This document shows, in pieces, positions 42,208 to 52,421 of a stretch of 64,000 bases of DNA. The stretch covers positions 62,001 through 126,000 of the forward strand of contig CAJCHZ010000052.1 of assembly GCA_903970165.1 (NCBI GenBank), written 5' to 3'. Made by a program: the position numbers and the translations under genes. This stretch comes from Betaproteobacteria bacterium. Lineage in GTDB: Bacteria > Acidobacteriota > Terriglobia > Acidiferrales > UBA7541. Position 1 is the stretch's first letter; each line of letters begins with the position of its first letter. The notes under the pieces are model-generated. The model was not told where the DNA came from. It saw only the letters and a program-made list of their open reading frames with translations, and did no database searches.

Positions 42208-43173
42208 TCAGGTGCGTGTCTTCGACTTGGAGAGATGCTCAGCGACGTTGGCGGCCTTCCAGAGAAGTGCCGGGTGCTCGCGGATGCGTTCGACAATGGC
42301 GGCCTGTTGGGGAAACAGGAGTTCCGGCTGATATCTGCCGGAAGCCATCGCATCGAGGTAGGAGGTCTCGCGGTCATGGTCCAGCACGGTCGCGAGTAGC
42401 GGCGAAACGGTCTTCAGCATTTTATCGGCAGTAGGCTGATCATCGGCTCGGAGGAGCGGATAGAGAAGCGGTTCGAGCTCCTTTTGGTCCAGGACCTTGA
42501 ATCAATCAATGTGATACGTGCGGAGATCGTGGTCCATGGTGCTTGCAAAAAGAACGGCAAGCTTCCGGAGCAGTTCGGGATTGTGGGGGAGGTTCGTTGT
42601 GGAAAAGCGATAGAGGTCGTAGAGATCGCGCGGGTGGTGCCTGTCAATCATCGCTTTTGTCTTGCCACCGAACACTTCTTCGAGTCCCAGAACGAGATAC
42701 CGGCACGGTGCAGCATCCCCGATGGCTACAGCGTCGAGTTCCTGCGGAGGTAGCGCGCAGACTCGCATCAGGAAGTTGATTTCGACCTGGAGGCGGTCGG
42801 ATCGGCCGGCGTGATTTTTGAAATTGAGGTGCCACTCACGCAGGGCGTAGTCGTCCACGCCATTCTGAAGCTGGTAGCCGAGGCCGGTGGCGATTTGTTC
42901 GACAGCCTTTACGATCTCTGGACGGTCCTTGAGAGCAGCCTCGCGATCAGCATATCCGATGTAGTTGAGATCGATATCGACCGAGAGCCGTGCGAGATTG
43001 AGGTAAAAGAGATTCAGCGCGCTTCCGCCTTTGAGTGCCAGTTGTCCTTTGAGCATGGTGTGCTTGTGGAATTCGATCAGGAGTTCCCGCAGCCGGAGTA
43101 CCTTCTCAAGATTTTCGGCCGGAAAACCACTGCTCTGGGCCAGTTCGCGAATTTGTGTAGGAGAGAATTTCAT
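42208..43173 (-). pseudogene. AbiEii-like nucleotidyltransferase toxin gene with internal stop
   Basis: The gene encodes a DUF1814/AbiEii-type nucleotidyltransferase, the toxin of type IV AbiE systems. LKGGSALNLFYLNLARLSVDIDLNYIG holds the GS and DxD catalytic motifs (listed here in part: GGSALN and SVDIDLNY). The frame stops at a TGA (42502-42504) at codon 224, after TYHID. It then continues in the same frame for another 97 codons with good family-like sequence (FKVLDQKELEPLLYP, LLATVLDHDRETSYLDAM). A CGA to TGA change would explain it. The N-terminal catalytic part is intact, so a truncated product is possible. Its start overlaps the antitoxin stop by four bases. Confidence 0.78.
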
Positions 43174-43949
43174 GTTGGCACGGAACCTGTCCGGGAAGGC
43201 GAGAACGGCTCAGGCACCATGAGTTTCCACAGAGGAACCCACCGCTGGCCCCGACGCTTGTCGGCGAGGTAGACGACTCCGCGGGGAAGTTTGCGCAGAA
43301 AACGGTCTCGGACTTCTCCCCGGAAGAAGAGTTTGTCGGCGTGGCGGTCAAGCAGGAAGCCCAAACGCGAATAAAGCCAGGGGCTGCGGAGCAATTTGAG
43401 ATAGTTGAGTGCCGCGTCGTAATCAAAGGAAGGAAACATGGCGAGAGATTTGTCAAGTTCTTCCACGCCTCCACTGTAGGCGAGAAAGAGCAGGCAGTCG
43501 ACGAAGGATCGTTCGCGTCCGGTAAGCAGGACATTGTCGGCGCCGCGTTCTGTTTGAAGAAGGCGATGGGCGGGAGACAAGAGTGGACGTGGAGGTACGA
43601 CACTGTGGTACGTGACAGCGTCAAAGACCACGTCTTTGCGGGAGCGAGCGGAGAAATAGTAGACCGTCTGAAAGGTCTGGTTGGCGAGACCGTGGAATTC
43701 GAGCGCGGAATGGAGGGCGACGACAGCATCTTCCCGGAGCGCTGCCGGAACGCGGTAGCGGTCCAAAGGAGTGGTGGCAAAGGTTCCCGCATAGACTCCA
43801 TTGGCTACCTGCCTGACGCGACCTTGTTGTTTGAGCCGGTGAACGAGGTTCGGCAGGGAGCGATTTCGTGCATCCTTCTTATAGCGCGCACGCGCCTCGT
43901 TGAGGGTAAAGAGCGGGGCTGACTGGGCAAATTGAGTGAAGGGCAGATC
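43170..43949 (-). CDS. AbiEi-like antitoxin
   Basis: The 259-residue protein is the AbiEi-type partner of the toxin gene. The N-terminal winged-helix region (about 10-75) has FTLNEARARYKKDARNRSLP and LVHRLKQQGRVRQVANGVYAG, and the C-terminal domain (about 80-259) is the usual alpha/beta antitoxin domain. AbiEi proteins bind repeats in their own promoter to repress the operon. The promoter here has repeated TATGTGAGAA-type half-sites. The ATG at 43949 is chosen; GTG at 43964 is also in frame but overlaps one half-site. It is full length and seems functional although the toxin gene is interrupted. Confidence 0.8.
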   Translation of the reverse strand, partial: DLPFTQFAQSAPLFTLNEARARYKKDARNRSLPNLVHRLKQQGRVRQVANGVYAGTFATTPLDRYRVPAALREDAVVALHSALEFHGLANQTFQTVYYFSARSRKDVVFDAVTYHSVVPPRPLLSPAHRLLQTERGADNVLLTGRERSFVDCLLFLAYSGGVEELDKSLAMFPSFDYDAALNYLKLLRSPWLYSRLGFLLDRHADKLFFRGEVRDRFLRKLPRGVVYLADKRRGQRWVPLWKLMVPEPFSPSRTGSVPT

Positions 43950-43957
43950 CATACTAG

Positions 43958-44090
43958 TTCTCACATAAGACGATATAATCGTACTTGAAGTATATGTTTA
44001 TGTCTATATGTGAGAATGCTATTAAGCTTCAGTCTCACACATATCGCTATTGGCTCACCAATAGTGAGCATAATGTTAGTTATATGAGAA
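43958..44090. promoter_or_regulatory. Repeated half-sites in the AbiE promoter
   Basis: TTCTCACATA (43958-43967) is the exact reverse complement of TATGTGAGAA (44007-44016). Related half-sites follow at about 44033-44044 (TCTCACACATAT) and 44081-44090 (TATATGAGAA). A separate inverted repeat CTATTGG-CTCA-CCAATAG lies between. This pattern fits AbiEi binding to its own promoter. The remaining bases to 44254 are AT-rich with two ACGTTAAATT repeats. Confidence 0.6.
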
Positions 44091-44254
44091 CAATAGCGCC
44101 GGGAAAGTGGTGGTTAATTTCAACAGGGGCGTCAATTTCAAGCGCCCCATAAAACTTTACATCAAACGTTAAATTTAATATTGACGTTAAATTAATTGCA
44201 TCAATGTCTGAAGCGTGACAGTTCTTTGGTTATCCGATACCGTGCGCGCCATTT

Positions 44255-47200
44255 CTATTGGTTGCTGGCCTGCGGTACTAAAAGTTCGAAATCGCACACC
44301 TCCGCTTGACTCCGTGGTTCGCAAAGATGCGATTCCGGATTCATAGTCGGACGTCCCAAAAGGTATCCTTGAACTTCATTCCCTCCAAGCTCTTTCACTA
44401 ATTGAAATTGTTGAGAGGTCTCGATGCCCTCCACGATAACTTGCATCTTGAGTTCATGGGAGAGGGTGATAAGAGACCGAACCATCGCCAGGATCTCAGG
44501 CCTGGTCGCCAGTTCGTTCACAAACGACCGGTCGATTTTCAGCGCATTGAAAGGCAGTCTGGTAAGGTAGCTCAAGCAGGAGTAGCCGGTACCGAAATCG
44601 TCGATAGCGAGGCTAACTCCTAGGGCGCGGAGTTTCCTCATGGTTTCAGCGGCCCGTTCCGGCCCACGCAGCATTACGGATTCTGTGAGCTCTATCTGGA
44701 GCAAACCGGGTGGTAGGCCTGTACGCCGTAGAATTTCGGCCACCTCTTCTGCAAAAAGCGGGCGCGCGAACTGCAGGCTGGAAACGTTGACGGCAACCTG
44801 AGTCGGGGAATTCGCAAGGGCCTGCCACTTGACTGCCTCCTGGCAGGCGCGCTCCATGATGTACGCACCAAGAGCGACAATCTGGCCGCTCTCCTCAGCG
44901 ATGGGAATGAATTTGTCCGGAGGGACCATTCCCAGAGTGGGATGGATCCAGCGCGCCAAGGCCTCAAACCGAACGAGCCTCCCGGAGGACACGTCGAATT
45001 CTGGTTGGTAGTGGACGCAGATTTCCCCCCGTGCGACTGCGCCCCGCAACTCGTTCTCCAAGCTTGATCGTTCATGTATCGAGGAACCGAGGTCCGCAGT
45101 GTATTGTACGACCTGATTCCTGCCGTTGCGCTTGGCGGCGTACATCGCGGCGTCAGCGCGCTGAAGTAGATCCGCCGCGTCCTCTCCATGCTCGGGGAAG
45201 AGACTAATGCCGATGCTGGCGCCGATCCTGATCTCATGGTTCTCGAGAACGAACTGTTTGGTGAGGACGGACAGCAGGGCCTGCGCCACCACCGCGGCCT
45301 CTTCAGTCGCGTGCAGGCGTGTCAGAACGACGGCAAACTCGTCGCCGCCGATGCGAGCCAGAGTGTCGGCTTCACGGACACGCGACTGCAGGCGCTGCGA
45401 CACTTGTCCGAGCAAAACATCTCCGGCGGTATGGCCGAGATTGTCGTTCACCAACTTAAAGCCGTCTAAGTCGATGTACAGGACTGCGAGAATACGGCTC
45501 TCACGCTTCGCGACTGCTAAACTCTGCGAAAGTCTGTCTGACAAGAGCCTGCGGTTCGGTAGTCCCGTAAGTTCATCTGTCAAAGCTAAGTCTTGCAACT
45601 TCTGTTCGGCCGCCAACTTCGCTATGTCACGTCGTTTGAGCTCGACCAGCATTTTGTTGAATCCCATGCCAAGCTGGGCAATCTCGTCGGTTCCAGAGAT
45701 GGGGACTTGTATTGCGAAGTCATCTCGTTCCGTCACGCTTTCCATTGCGTTTGCTAGATTCCCAATTGCCTCCGCTTTCTCCCTAGCTCCTTGTAGCTCC
45801 TCAGTCTGAATGCGCATGCGTCGCTGCAGCACCGCCAGCCATACGAACGCTCCGACAACAACCAAGAGGAGAGTTTCAAGGCCGGCCAGCGCGTGCCGAA
45901 CGCTCCACCAAGACGCAGGCCGAAGCACTCTAACATCGCGTATGGAACGTAGCAGCAGCCTGAAGCCGAGAGGTGGGTCCTCTTTCAGTTGAAACAGCCT
46001 GTTGGGGTCCACCTGAGCGGAGCAGACACCCGTGAGTTGCAGAACGCTGCCTTCTTCCAACTGGGGCGCTTCTCGTTGATCCTCTTGGCTGGCAAGTTCG
46101 GCATTGAAGATGAGTGATCCAGCCTGAAGCACGAGCCTCTTCCCATCGATTGAATCCATCGCACTCAGTAGTCGTCCCTCCAGCACGACAATTTGCGAAT
46201 CAAATTGGCCCTGCAGAAGGGATTCCGGTGTCACCCGCCGAGCTGAAACCGGTAGGTTGTGCTCCGCCACCCTTACCGTTGTATCCGTCATGATTGGAGA
46301 ATAGCCACCTCCAGGCGAAACGTAGCCCACAGCTTCGACGAGGTCGGCAAGCCGCAGGGAGTTCGTATCCCCTTGGACTTGCAAGCCGCCACTGTCATCC
46401 TGCATGTAGAAGAATCCTCGCCCGATCATGGTCACGGTCCCCTTCACTTTCAGGCGGTGGCGGAAATTGGCCTGGGGCGAGAAACGGAGCAGGCTGCTGA
46501 CCGGTATGACAGCTTCGCCAGATGGACCAGGGCCGGGCGGGTGAAGGACCGTGATGTCTTCTGCGGAAGAAACCGCCAGCTCGGGATCGCCCACAAGTTG
46601 CCGTCGGGAATTGAACATGGTGCCCAAGACGCCACGCATTCGCACGGACGCATCCTCAAGATGGCGCACGTAAGGTAAAAGTGCCGAGTCTCCGTATACG
46701 CGTATCTGCCCGAACGAGGAGAACAACTCAAAGGTCAAGCGTTCGGATTCCTCGTCCGCTTTCCTCAAATGGATTACGCCTTCCACCTCGACCCACTGTG
46801 AATCTAGTATTCCCGAGGGGGCGTCTCTAGCCCCCAAGGGGATCGGTCTGGGCATGGGCGCCTTTCCGACGACTAGAAACTTGGGAGCAATAATAACTGG
46901 AGCATAGCCTCCCGCGTTAGTTAGACCTATGACTGTAACTCTTTGGCTGCGTACCAGAGGAGATCGGCTGTCCGCGTACCTCACATAGATGCCCCCGGTG
47001 GCATCCTGCACAAACATCTCCTGCCACGCGGGATCGATATAGGTCACGACGCCAGTGACTCGCACCGGCAAGGCAGCGTTGGCCTCATGTTCTCCGAGTC
47101 TGCGAATGGAAGTAACTGTAGTAAGGTCCCGGGGATGATCACCCGGAGCGTTGTCGTTTGTCGGTAGCGCGCGAATCCTGGCTAGCGATGAATGGAGCAG

Positions 47201-48193
47201 ATCAATCCTGAGACCGTGACCGTCCACCGTAGGAAAGCCGGTGACTTCGACTGTGGTTCCCACAGAGGCAGCGATAGGCTGGTCGAAGTTGCACGTTATC
47301 GCGCCCCATCGGTCTTCGAGCAGAACAGAGTCTGCCGCCGGACGCATGGCAACTCTGCCCTGGATCCGCACACGCCGCCCGTCCTTGGTTCTAGTATCGC
47401 CATACAACGTCCTAATTGTGTACAAAGGTATTTGAGCCGGACCGGTTTCCTCAAGCTGGATATCGTCAGCCTTCTGTACCCAGATGTGTTTCTCTCTGAG
47501 CACTCCATCGTTGTTATAAATGGACTCGCCTACGCCCACAATGTGGACTTTGGCGTTCACCAAATTCAACATGCCACCGTTAGCCTCGGACAAAGTCGCA
47601 GATACTTCCTCCCGAGAGTCTCCGAGATTGAATTGGACTCGGCCCTGGTCGTCGGGGTGGATTCGCCTGATGATTCCATTCACTTGGATTCTGATGCCGG
47701 TTTTTTCTTTGTCGGGAAGAGTTCTGAGGGAAACTGCAACCGGCGGTGGCAAATCAAACGGGAGTCTGGTTTGTAAGACTTCCAGGTTCTTAAGCTCGAT
47801 GCTGGCGTATTTAGAGGGGTTATCGTGAGGAAGTATTTTCGTGCCCGTCAGAATGGCGCTCTGTCCTGCTCGTAACCCGTAGCCGCGCGGGTCAGCGTCA
47901 ACAACTAGCGCTCCCGTGTCATCCTGGATCCAGAACCGTTTCCCAACAGAATCTGCATAGGTAACCACCCCCAGCAGACGGACATCAGTGCCAACTGGAA
48001 TGCCTTGAAACTGCAGGATCGTTTGGCGATTCAGAGGAAATATGGTCCGAAAGAGGGGCCACAATAGCAGTGATGTCAGCACAGCAATCGCGGTAACGCC
48101 GGCTGCGGCAAGTTTCACGTTGTGTTGGCGCAGCGACAAGGTCACGAAGGGATCACGGCAAATAAATGGCAGCGGCTCGCACGACTCTATCAA
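44255..48193 (-). CDS. GGDEF-EAL protein with tandem periplasmic OB-like sensor repeats
   Basis: This very large protein (1312 residues at most) has a membrane segment near residues 28-50. A periplasmic region of about 740 residues with at least four OB-like repeats of the form GVVTY...FWIQDDTGALVV follows (also GVVTYID...MFVQDATGGIYV and GTVTMIG...FYMQDDSGGLQV). A second membrane segment (about 800-820), a HAMP-like linker, a GGDEF domain and an EAL domain complete it. Both catalytic motifs are intact: RIGGDEFAVVL, and RFEALARW with the later DDFGTGYSCLSYL. It may make or break down cyclic di-GMP in response to an envelope signal. The start (TTG 48193 or GTG 48145) is uncertain; neither has a clear ribosome binding site. 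Confidence 0.88.
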   Translation of the reverse strand: MIESCEPLPFICRDPFVTLSLRQHNVKLAAAGVTAIAVLTSLLLWPLFRTIFPLNRQTILQFQGIPVGTDVRLLGVVTYADSVGKRFWIQDDTGALVVDADPRGYGLRAGQSAILTGTKILPHDNPSKYASIELKNLEVLQTRLPFDLPPPVAVSLRTLPDKEKTGIRIQVNGIIRRIHPDDQGRVQFNLGDSREEVSATLSEANGGMLNLVNAKVHIVGVGESIYNNDGVLREKHIWVQKADDIQLEETGPAQIPLYTIRTLYGDTRTKDGRRVRIQGRVAMRPAADSVLLEDRWGAITCNFDQPIAASVGTTVEVTGFPTVDGHGLRIDLLHSSLARIRALPTNDNAPGDHPRDLTTVTSIRRLGEHEANAALPVRVTGVVTYIDPAWQEMFVQDATGGIYVRYADSRSPLVRSQRVTVIGLTNAGGYAPVIIAPKFLVVGKAPMPRPIPLGARDAPSGILDSQWVEVEGVIHLRKADEESERLTFELFSSFGQIRVYGDSALLPYVRHLEDASVRMRGVLGTMFNSRRQLVGDPELAVSSAEDITVLHPPGPGPSGEAVIPVSSLLRFSPQANFRHRLKVKGTVTMIGRGFFYMQDDSGGLQVQGDTNSLRLADLVEAVGYVSPGGGYSPIMTDTTVRVAEHNLPVSARRVTPESLLQGQFDSQIVVLEGRLLSAMDSIDGKRLVLQAGSLIFNAELASQEDQREAPQLEEGSVLQLTGVCSAQVDPNRLFQLKEDPPLGFRLLLRSIRDVRVLRPASWWSVRHALAGLETLLLVVVGAFVWLAVLQRRMRIQTEELQGAREKAEAIGNLANAMESVTERDDFAIQVPISGTDEIAQLGMGFNKMLVELKRRDIAKLAAEQKLQDLALTDELTGLPNRRLLSDRLSQSLAVAKRESRILAVLYIDLDGFKLVNDNLGHTAGDVLLGQVSQRLQSRVREADTLARIGGDEFAVVLTRLHATEEAAVVAQALLSVLTKQFVLENHEIRIGASIGISLFPEHGEDAADLLQRADAAMYAAKRNGRNQVVQYTADLGSSIHERSSLENELRGAVARGEICVHYQPEFDVSSGRLVRFEALARWIHPTLGMVPPDKFIPIAEESGQIVALGAYIMERACQEAVKWQALANSPTQVAVNVSSLQFARPLFAEEVAEILRRTGLPPGLLQIELTESVMLRGPERAAETMRKLRALGVSLAIDDFGTGYSCLSYLTRLPFNALKIDRSFVNELATRPEILAMVRSLITLSHELKMQVIVEGIETSQQFQLVKELGGNEVQGYLLGRPTMNPESHLCEPRSQAEVCDFELLVPQASNQ

Positions 48194-48937
48194 TTTGCCC
48201 TATTCGAGGCTGCGGCAAATTGCTGCCTACTCAAACAAGCTTTGGTAGATAAGCAGTTGCACGTAGACTGCCGTGCTGACCGCGCGGATGATTCAGCATT
48301 TACAAACACTTACGGGGCAACGTCTCAAAGAAATCCGTCCGAATTATGGACGGGTGTCCTCCCCCAAGAAAGAGCAGGCAGGGACGAGTCTTGTGCTTGC
48401 TGTCTCGTGCGACGTGAACTAGTTACGGTTGGGAAGGATACTTTGGTCCTTGGCAGCAACCCGGAATTGAGTAGACGCGGTCGCGCAGCTGTATGGATGT
48501 CCAGACCGAGAAAGTGTGACAGCCACGACATGAGGCCTCTCGGCAATTCTCTCACTTACAAGGATCGGTTGACGTCCGCTGATGGATGCTGCCGACTTTT
48601 GCCGCGATGCGGACGATAACGTGCTCGACCATGGGATTGTTTGAAGGATAGCCCAAGCGTGGCAAGGGCTCAACAGGTTCGTTCGTCAGAACATGACCTA
48701 CGCGATTCCGATGACAGCGCACGCCGGGCCATTTTGGAGTGCGAGAGCCCGACTGCCGATTTCTCAAAGTTGGCAATAACTCAGGGTGCAGAGCGAGACC
48801 CCAGTTCCCGCGCTCCAAAAGACGTTCAAGTAGCCCATGCCCCCTGACGCCCCCTGAGGAGGAATGAGGAGGGAACCGGCTACTTGACACAATTTCTTCG
48901 CCATTGTTTACTCCCCGCAGCGAGGAGGTCTCCCTGC
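48194..48937. other. Intergenic region without a supported gene
   Basis: About 740 bases with only short frames that have no family character on either strand. It should hold the promoters of both flanking genes. A GAGGAGG ribosome binding site (about 48921-48927) precedes the peptidase ATG at 48938. No repeat or insertion sequence is recognised. Confidence 0.4.
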
Positions 48938-50995
48938 ATGAAATTCAAGTCATACGTGTCTGCCGCGTCGGTTGCGGCCTTTCTGTTCCTGGTACTTCCA
49001 GACGCTCTTTACGCGCAAGAGTCGCACAAGCTCACGGCCATGGATGAGTTTCAAATCCAACTGCCTTCCGATCCCCAAATCTCTCCCGACGGCAAAAAAA
49101 TCGTCTACGTGCGCCGCTTCGCCGATCCTATGACGGATCGCCGCTACTCCAACCTCTGGATCATCAATGCGGACGGCACCGAGCATCGCCCGCTCACCAC
49201 AGGCAACCGCAACGACGCCTCTCCACGTTGGTCGACGGACGGCGCCCGCCTCGCCTATCTCTCCGATGCGGACGGCAAGCAACAGCTCTACATTCGCTGG
49301 ATGGACTCCGGCCAAACCGCTCGCATCACCAACGAAGATCAGTCTCCCGACGCTATCGAGTGGTCGCCCGACGGAAAAATGCTGTCTTTCTCGGCCCTCG
49401 TACCTGGCAAAGGCCCTCATATTGCCGATCTTCCTTCGCCGCCTGTTGGCGCCAAATGGGCCGATCCGGCGACGGCTTACGATCGCCTCGTCTATCGCTT
49501 TAACGGGCCGGGCTACCTGAAACCCGGGTTCACGCAAATTTTTGTGGTTTCCGCGGAAGGAGGCTCGCCTCGACAGGTCACCAACGGCAATTTCCCCAAT
49601 GGCGGCAACGAATACGGCCCGAATCGCGCCGTCTGGACTTCCGACGGCAAGTTCCTCCTCGCTTCGGTCAACCGCCATCCGGAATCGGACCACGAGACTT
49701 TCGATACCGAGGTCTATGAGTTCAGCGTGGCCGACGGCTCTCTCCGCGCTCTCACCAATCGCAAAGGTCCAGACAACTCACCCGCCATTTCTCCGGACGG
49801 AAAGTGGATCGCCTACACCGGCTACGACGACCGTTACCAGGGCCACCAAACGACCAAACTCTATCTCATGAAGCGCGATGGCTCCGGCTCTCATTCCATC
49901 TCTGACAAGCTCGACCGCGACATTCAGAGCCCTCAATGGGCGCCCGATGGCTCCGGCGTCTACTTTCAATACAGTGATTTTGGCGACACGAAAATCGGCT
50001 TCGTCACTCCTGATGGCACAACAAAAAAAATCGCCGACCACGTCTCAGCCTCAACCAGTTCCTACGGCGGAGGCTCGTTTTCCGTGGCTCATTCGGGGCA
50101 GATCGCTTTCACTTACGGACGCACGGACATTCCCGGCGACGTGGCCATCAGCAACATGGGCGCCATGAAAGTGCTCACGTCTCTCAACCAGGAACTGCTC
50201 GAACAAAAGAAGCCCGGCCACGTGGAGGAAATCACCTACGAATCTTCGAAAGACCAGCGCAAAATTCAGGGCTGGATCGTTCAGCCTCCTGATTTCGATC
50301 CCACGAAAAAATATCCGCTCATCCTGGAAATTCATGGCGGGCCTTTTGGCGATTATGGCGACCGCTTCGACTTTGAAAAACAGGTCTGGGCCTCAATGGG
50401 CTACGTCGTCGTTTATACCAACCCGCGAGGCAGTACAAGCTACGGCGAAGAATTCGCCAATCTCATTCACCACGCCTATCCCGGCGACGATTTTTACGAT
50501 CTCAACAGCGGCGTGGACGCCGTCATCGCCAAAGGCTACATCGACACAAACAACCTATTCGTCGCCGGCGGCAGCGGCGGCGGTGTCTTGACGGCCTGGA
50601 TGATCGAGCACACGGAACGCTTTCGCGCCGCAGCCGATCTCTATCCGGTCATCAATTGGTACAGCTTTGTGCTTACCACGGACATCCCTTGGGTCGCTAA
50701 ATATTGGTTTCCCGGCAACCCCTGGGACAACACGGAGCAGTACATGCAGCGCTCGCTCACCAATCTCGTGAGCAAGATCAAAACCCCCACTCTCGTGATG
50801 ACCGGCGAGGCAGATTTCCGGACCCCGATTTCGGAAGCAGAACAGTTTTACGCCGCTCTCAAACTATTGAATATTGATACGGTCCTGGTCCGTGTCCCGG
50901 ACGAACCGCACGGTATCGGCCGCCGCCCCAGCCATCACATCACCAAAATGCTTTACGTCGCCGGCTGGTTCCAGCAACACAAAGCGAACAACTAA
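48938..50995 (+). CDS. Secreted S9 family peptidase (second copy type)
   Basis: This 685-residue protein has a signal peptide (to about LYAQ), a TolB/PD40-type propeller with repeats ISPDGKKIVYV, WSTDGARLAYL, WSPDGKMLSFS and ISPDGKWIAYT, and a C-terminal alpha/beta hydrolase. Triad candidates are Ser in AGGSGGGVLT, Asp in GEADFRTPI and His in DEPHGIGRR. The ATG at 48938 is preferred over the upstream frame start because GAGGAGG lies ten bases before it and the signal peptide begins there. It shares architecture with the peptidase at 24.9 kb but is not a close copy. It likely degrades peptides in the periplasm. Confidence 0.92.
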   Translation: MKFKSYVSAASVAAFLFLVLPDALYAQESHKLTAMDEFQIQLPSDPQISPDGKKIVYVRRFADPMTDRRYSNLWIINADGTEHRPLTTGNRNDASPRWSTDGARLAYLSDADGKQQLYIRWMDSGQTARITNEDQSPDAIEWSPDGKMLSFSALVPGKGPHIADLPSPPVGAKWADPATAYDRLVYRFNGPGYLKPGFTQIFVVSAEGGSPRQVTNGNFPNGGNEYGPNRAVWTSDGKFLLASVNRHPESDHETFDTEVYEFSVADGSLRALTNRKGPDNSPAISPDGKWIAYTGYDDRYQGHQTTKLYLMKRDGSGSHSISDKLDRDIQSPQWAPDGSGVYFQYSDFGDTKIGFVTPDGTTKKIADHVSASTSSYGGGSFSVAHSGQIAFTYGRTDIPGDVAISNMGAMKVLTSLNQELLEQKKPGHVEEITYESSKDQRKIQGWIVQPPDFDPTKKYPLILEIHGGPFGDYGDRFDFEKQVWASMGYVVVYTNPRGSTSYGEEFANLIHHAYPGDDFYDLNSGVDAVIAKGYIDTNNLFVAGGSGGGVLTAWMIEHTERFRAAADLYPVINWYSFVLTTDIPWVAKYWFPGNPWDNTEQYMQRSLTNLVSKIKTPTLVMTGEADFRTPISEAEQFYAALKLLNIDTVLVRVPDEPHGIGRRPSHHITKMLYVAGWFQQHKANN

Positions 50996-51250
50996 TCTGC
51001 AGCTCTTGAATGATTTATTGTCGCGATTCGCCAATTGGCGAGGGCCGTTTACGATGCCGCATGAAGGACCGCGGAGGTCTTACTCTGAGCAGCGAAGGCT
51101 GCGCTTCTCGCTGGATATGAAAGTGGTACGCTTCTTAGGCGCATATTTTCCCGCCGGCATGGACGTTTATCTTGGGTTTACCTCAGCCTATGTATATCTG
51201 AGTCCGCCCAATGTCACGCCAGGGCGATTCACTTCGGGAGAGCTAAAGTT

Positions 51251-52312
51251 ATGCGTAAAGGTTTCGTCGTTTCCACATTCAGCGGTTCCCTCTCCGTGGC
51301 GATGATCCTCGCTGCCGGGCTATTGTTGCGCGCCGCCTCACCGACGCCCGGCCCGTCCGGCTATCACATCATTAAGACCGTCTCCGTTCCCGGTGACACC
51401 GGATGGGATTACCTCTACGTCGACGCCGGCGCGCGCCGCGTCTACATTTCGCACGGCGACCATACCGTCGTCATGGACGCCGACACCTATGCCATTGTCG
51501 GCGACATCCCCGACACAAAAGGCGTGCACGGCATCGCCATCGCATCCGACCTCGGCCGCGGCTTCACCAGCGATGGAGCGAGCAACGAGGTCACCATTTT
51601 CGACCTGAAAACTCTGAAGACCATCGGCACTGTCAAGACCGACGTCAACCCAGACGCCATTCTCTACGAGCCCGTGACGAAGCGAGTCTTCACGTTTAAC
51701 GGTGGCCGCCGCAATGCCTCCGGTGGCAAAAACTCCACCGCCATCAATGCTTCCGACGGCACTGTCCTCGGCACGATTGATATGGGCGGCAAACCGGAAT
51801 TCTCCGCCGCTGATGGCAAGGGTTTTGTCTATACAAACAACGAAGACACCTCCGAGCTATATCATCTCGACGCAAAGAACCTTAAGGTCCTCGATCACTG
51901 GCCTCTTGCGCCGTGCAAATCCCCGTCCGGCCTGGCGATTGATCCTAAGAATCGCCGCCTCTTCTCCGTTTGCGATGAAAAAGTGATGTCCGTCACCGAC
52001 GCGGACACCGGCAAAGTCGTCGCAAATCCGACAATCTGCGATGGCCCCGATGCCGCCGGCTATGATCCAGCCACGGGCTACGTCTTTGCCTCTTGCGGCG
52101 ACGGCATTCTCACCGTTATCCACCAGGATTCGGCCGACAAGTACACGGTCGTGGAAAATGTCCCCACCAAGAAAACCGCCCGCACGATGGGCCTCGATCT
52201 GAAAACGCACACCATCTTTCTTCCCTCAGCCGAGTTCGATCCCCCGGCCCCCGGGGAACGCCGCGGCAAAATGAAGCCGGGATCGTTCGCAATCGTTGTG
52301 GTTGGCAAGTAG
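51251..52312 (+). CDS. Secreted YncE-like beta-propeller protein
   Basis: The 353-residue protein has a signal peptide (about residues 1-30) and a seven-bladed propeller of the YncE/NHL type. Repeats include WDYLYVDAGARRVYISHGD, GFTSDGASNEVTIFDLKT, KRVFTFNGG and GLAIDPKNRRLFSVCDEKV. Such proteins bind ligands or other proteins in the envelope; no catalytic residues are evident. A GGGAGAG ribosome binding site precedes the ATG. A strong terminator follows. Two Cys pairs in the C-terminal half could form disulphides. Confidence 0.85.
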   Translation: MRKGFVVSTFSGSLSVAMILAAGLLLRAASPTPGPSGYHIIKTVSVPGDTGWDYLYVDAGARRVYISHGDHTVVMDADTYAIVGDIPDTKGVHGIAIASDLGRGFTSDGASNEVTIFDLKTLKTIGTVKTDVNPDAILYEPVTKRVFTFNGGRRNASGGKNSTAINASDGTVLGTIDMGGKPEFSAADGKGFVYTNNEDTSELYHLDAKNLKVLDHWPLAPCKSPSGLAIDPKNRRLFSVCDEKVMSVTDADTGKVVANPTICDGPDAAGYDPATGYVFASCGDGILTVIHQDSADKYTVVENVPTKKTARTMGLDLKTHTIFLPSAEFDPPAPGERRGKMKPGSFAIVVVGK

Positions 52313-52358
52313 CAAAGAGGAACTCGCGGGCCCAGGTTGCAGGAGCGAAAACAGCAAA

Positions 52359-52396
52359 AAAAGAGTCCCGGTGAGCATCCTCACCGGGACTCTTTT
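52359..52396. terminator. Strong bidirectional terminator
   Basis: A 17-bp perfect stem (AAAAGAGTCCCGGTGAG with its complement) closes a CATC loop, with A-rich and T-rich flanks. It lies between two convergent genes and should work for both. Confidence 0.92.
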
Positions 52397-52421
52397 CTTT
52401 CTTGAACTGTTCTCAGAACTC

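Noticed and set aside
42502..42504. In-frame TGA of the AbiEii toxin as a second selenocysteine codon
   Set aside because: The position follows TYHID and is not a catalytic or cysteine position in the family, so a CGA-to-TGA nonsense change is the simpler reading.
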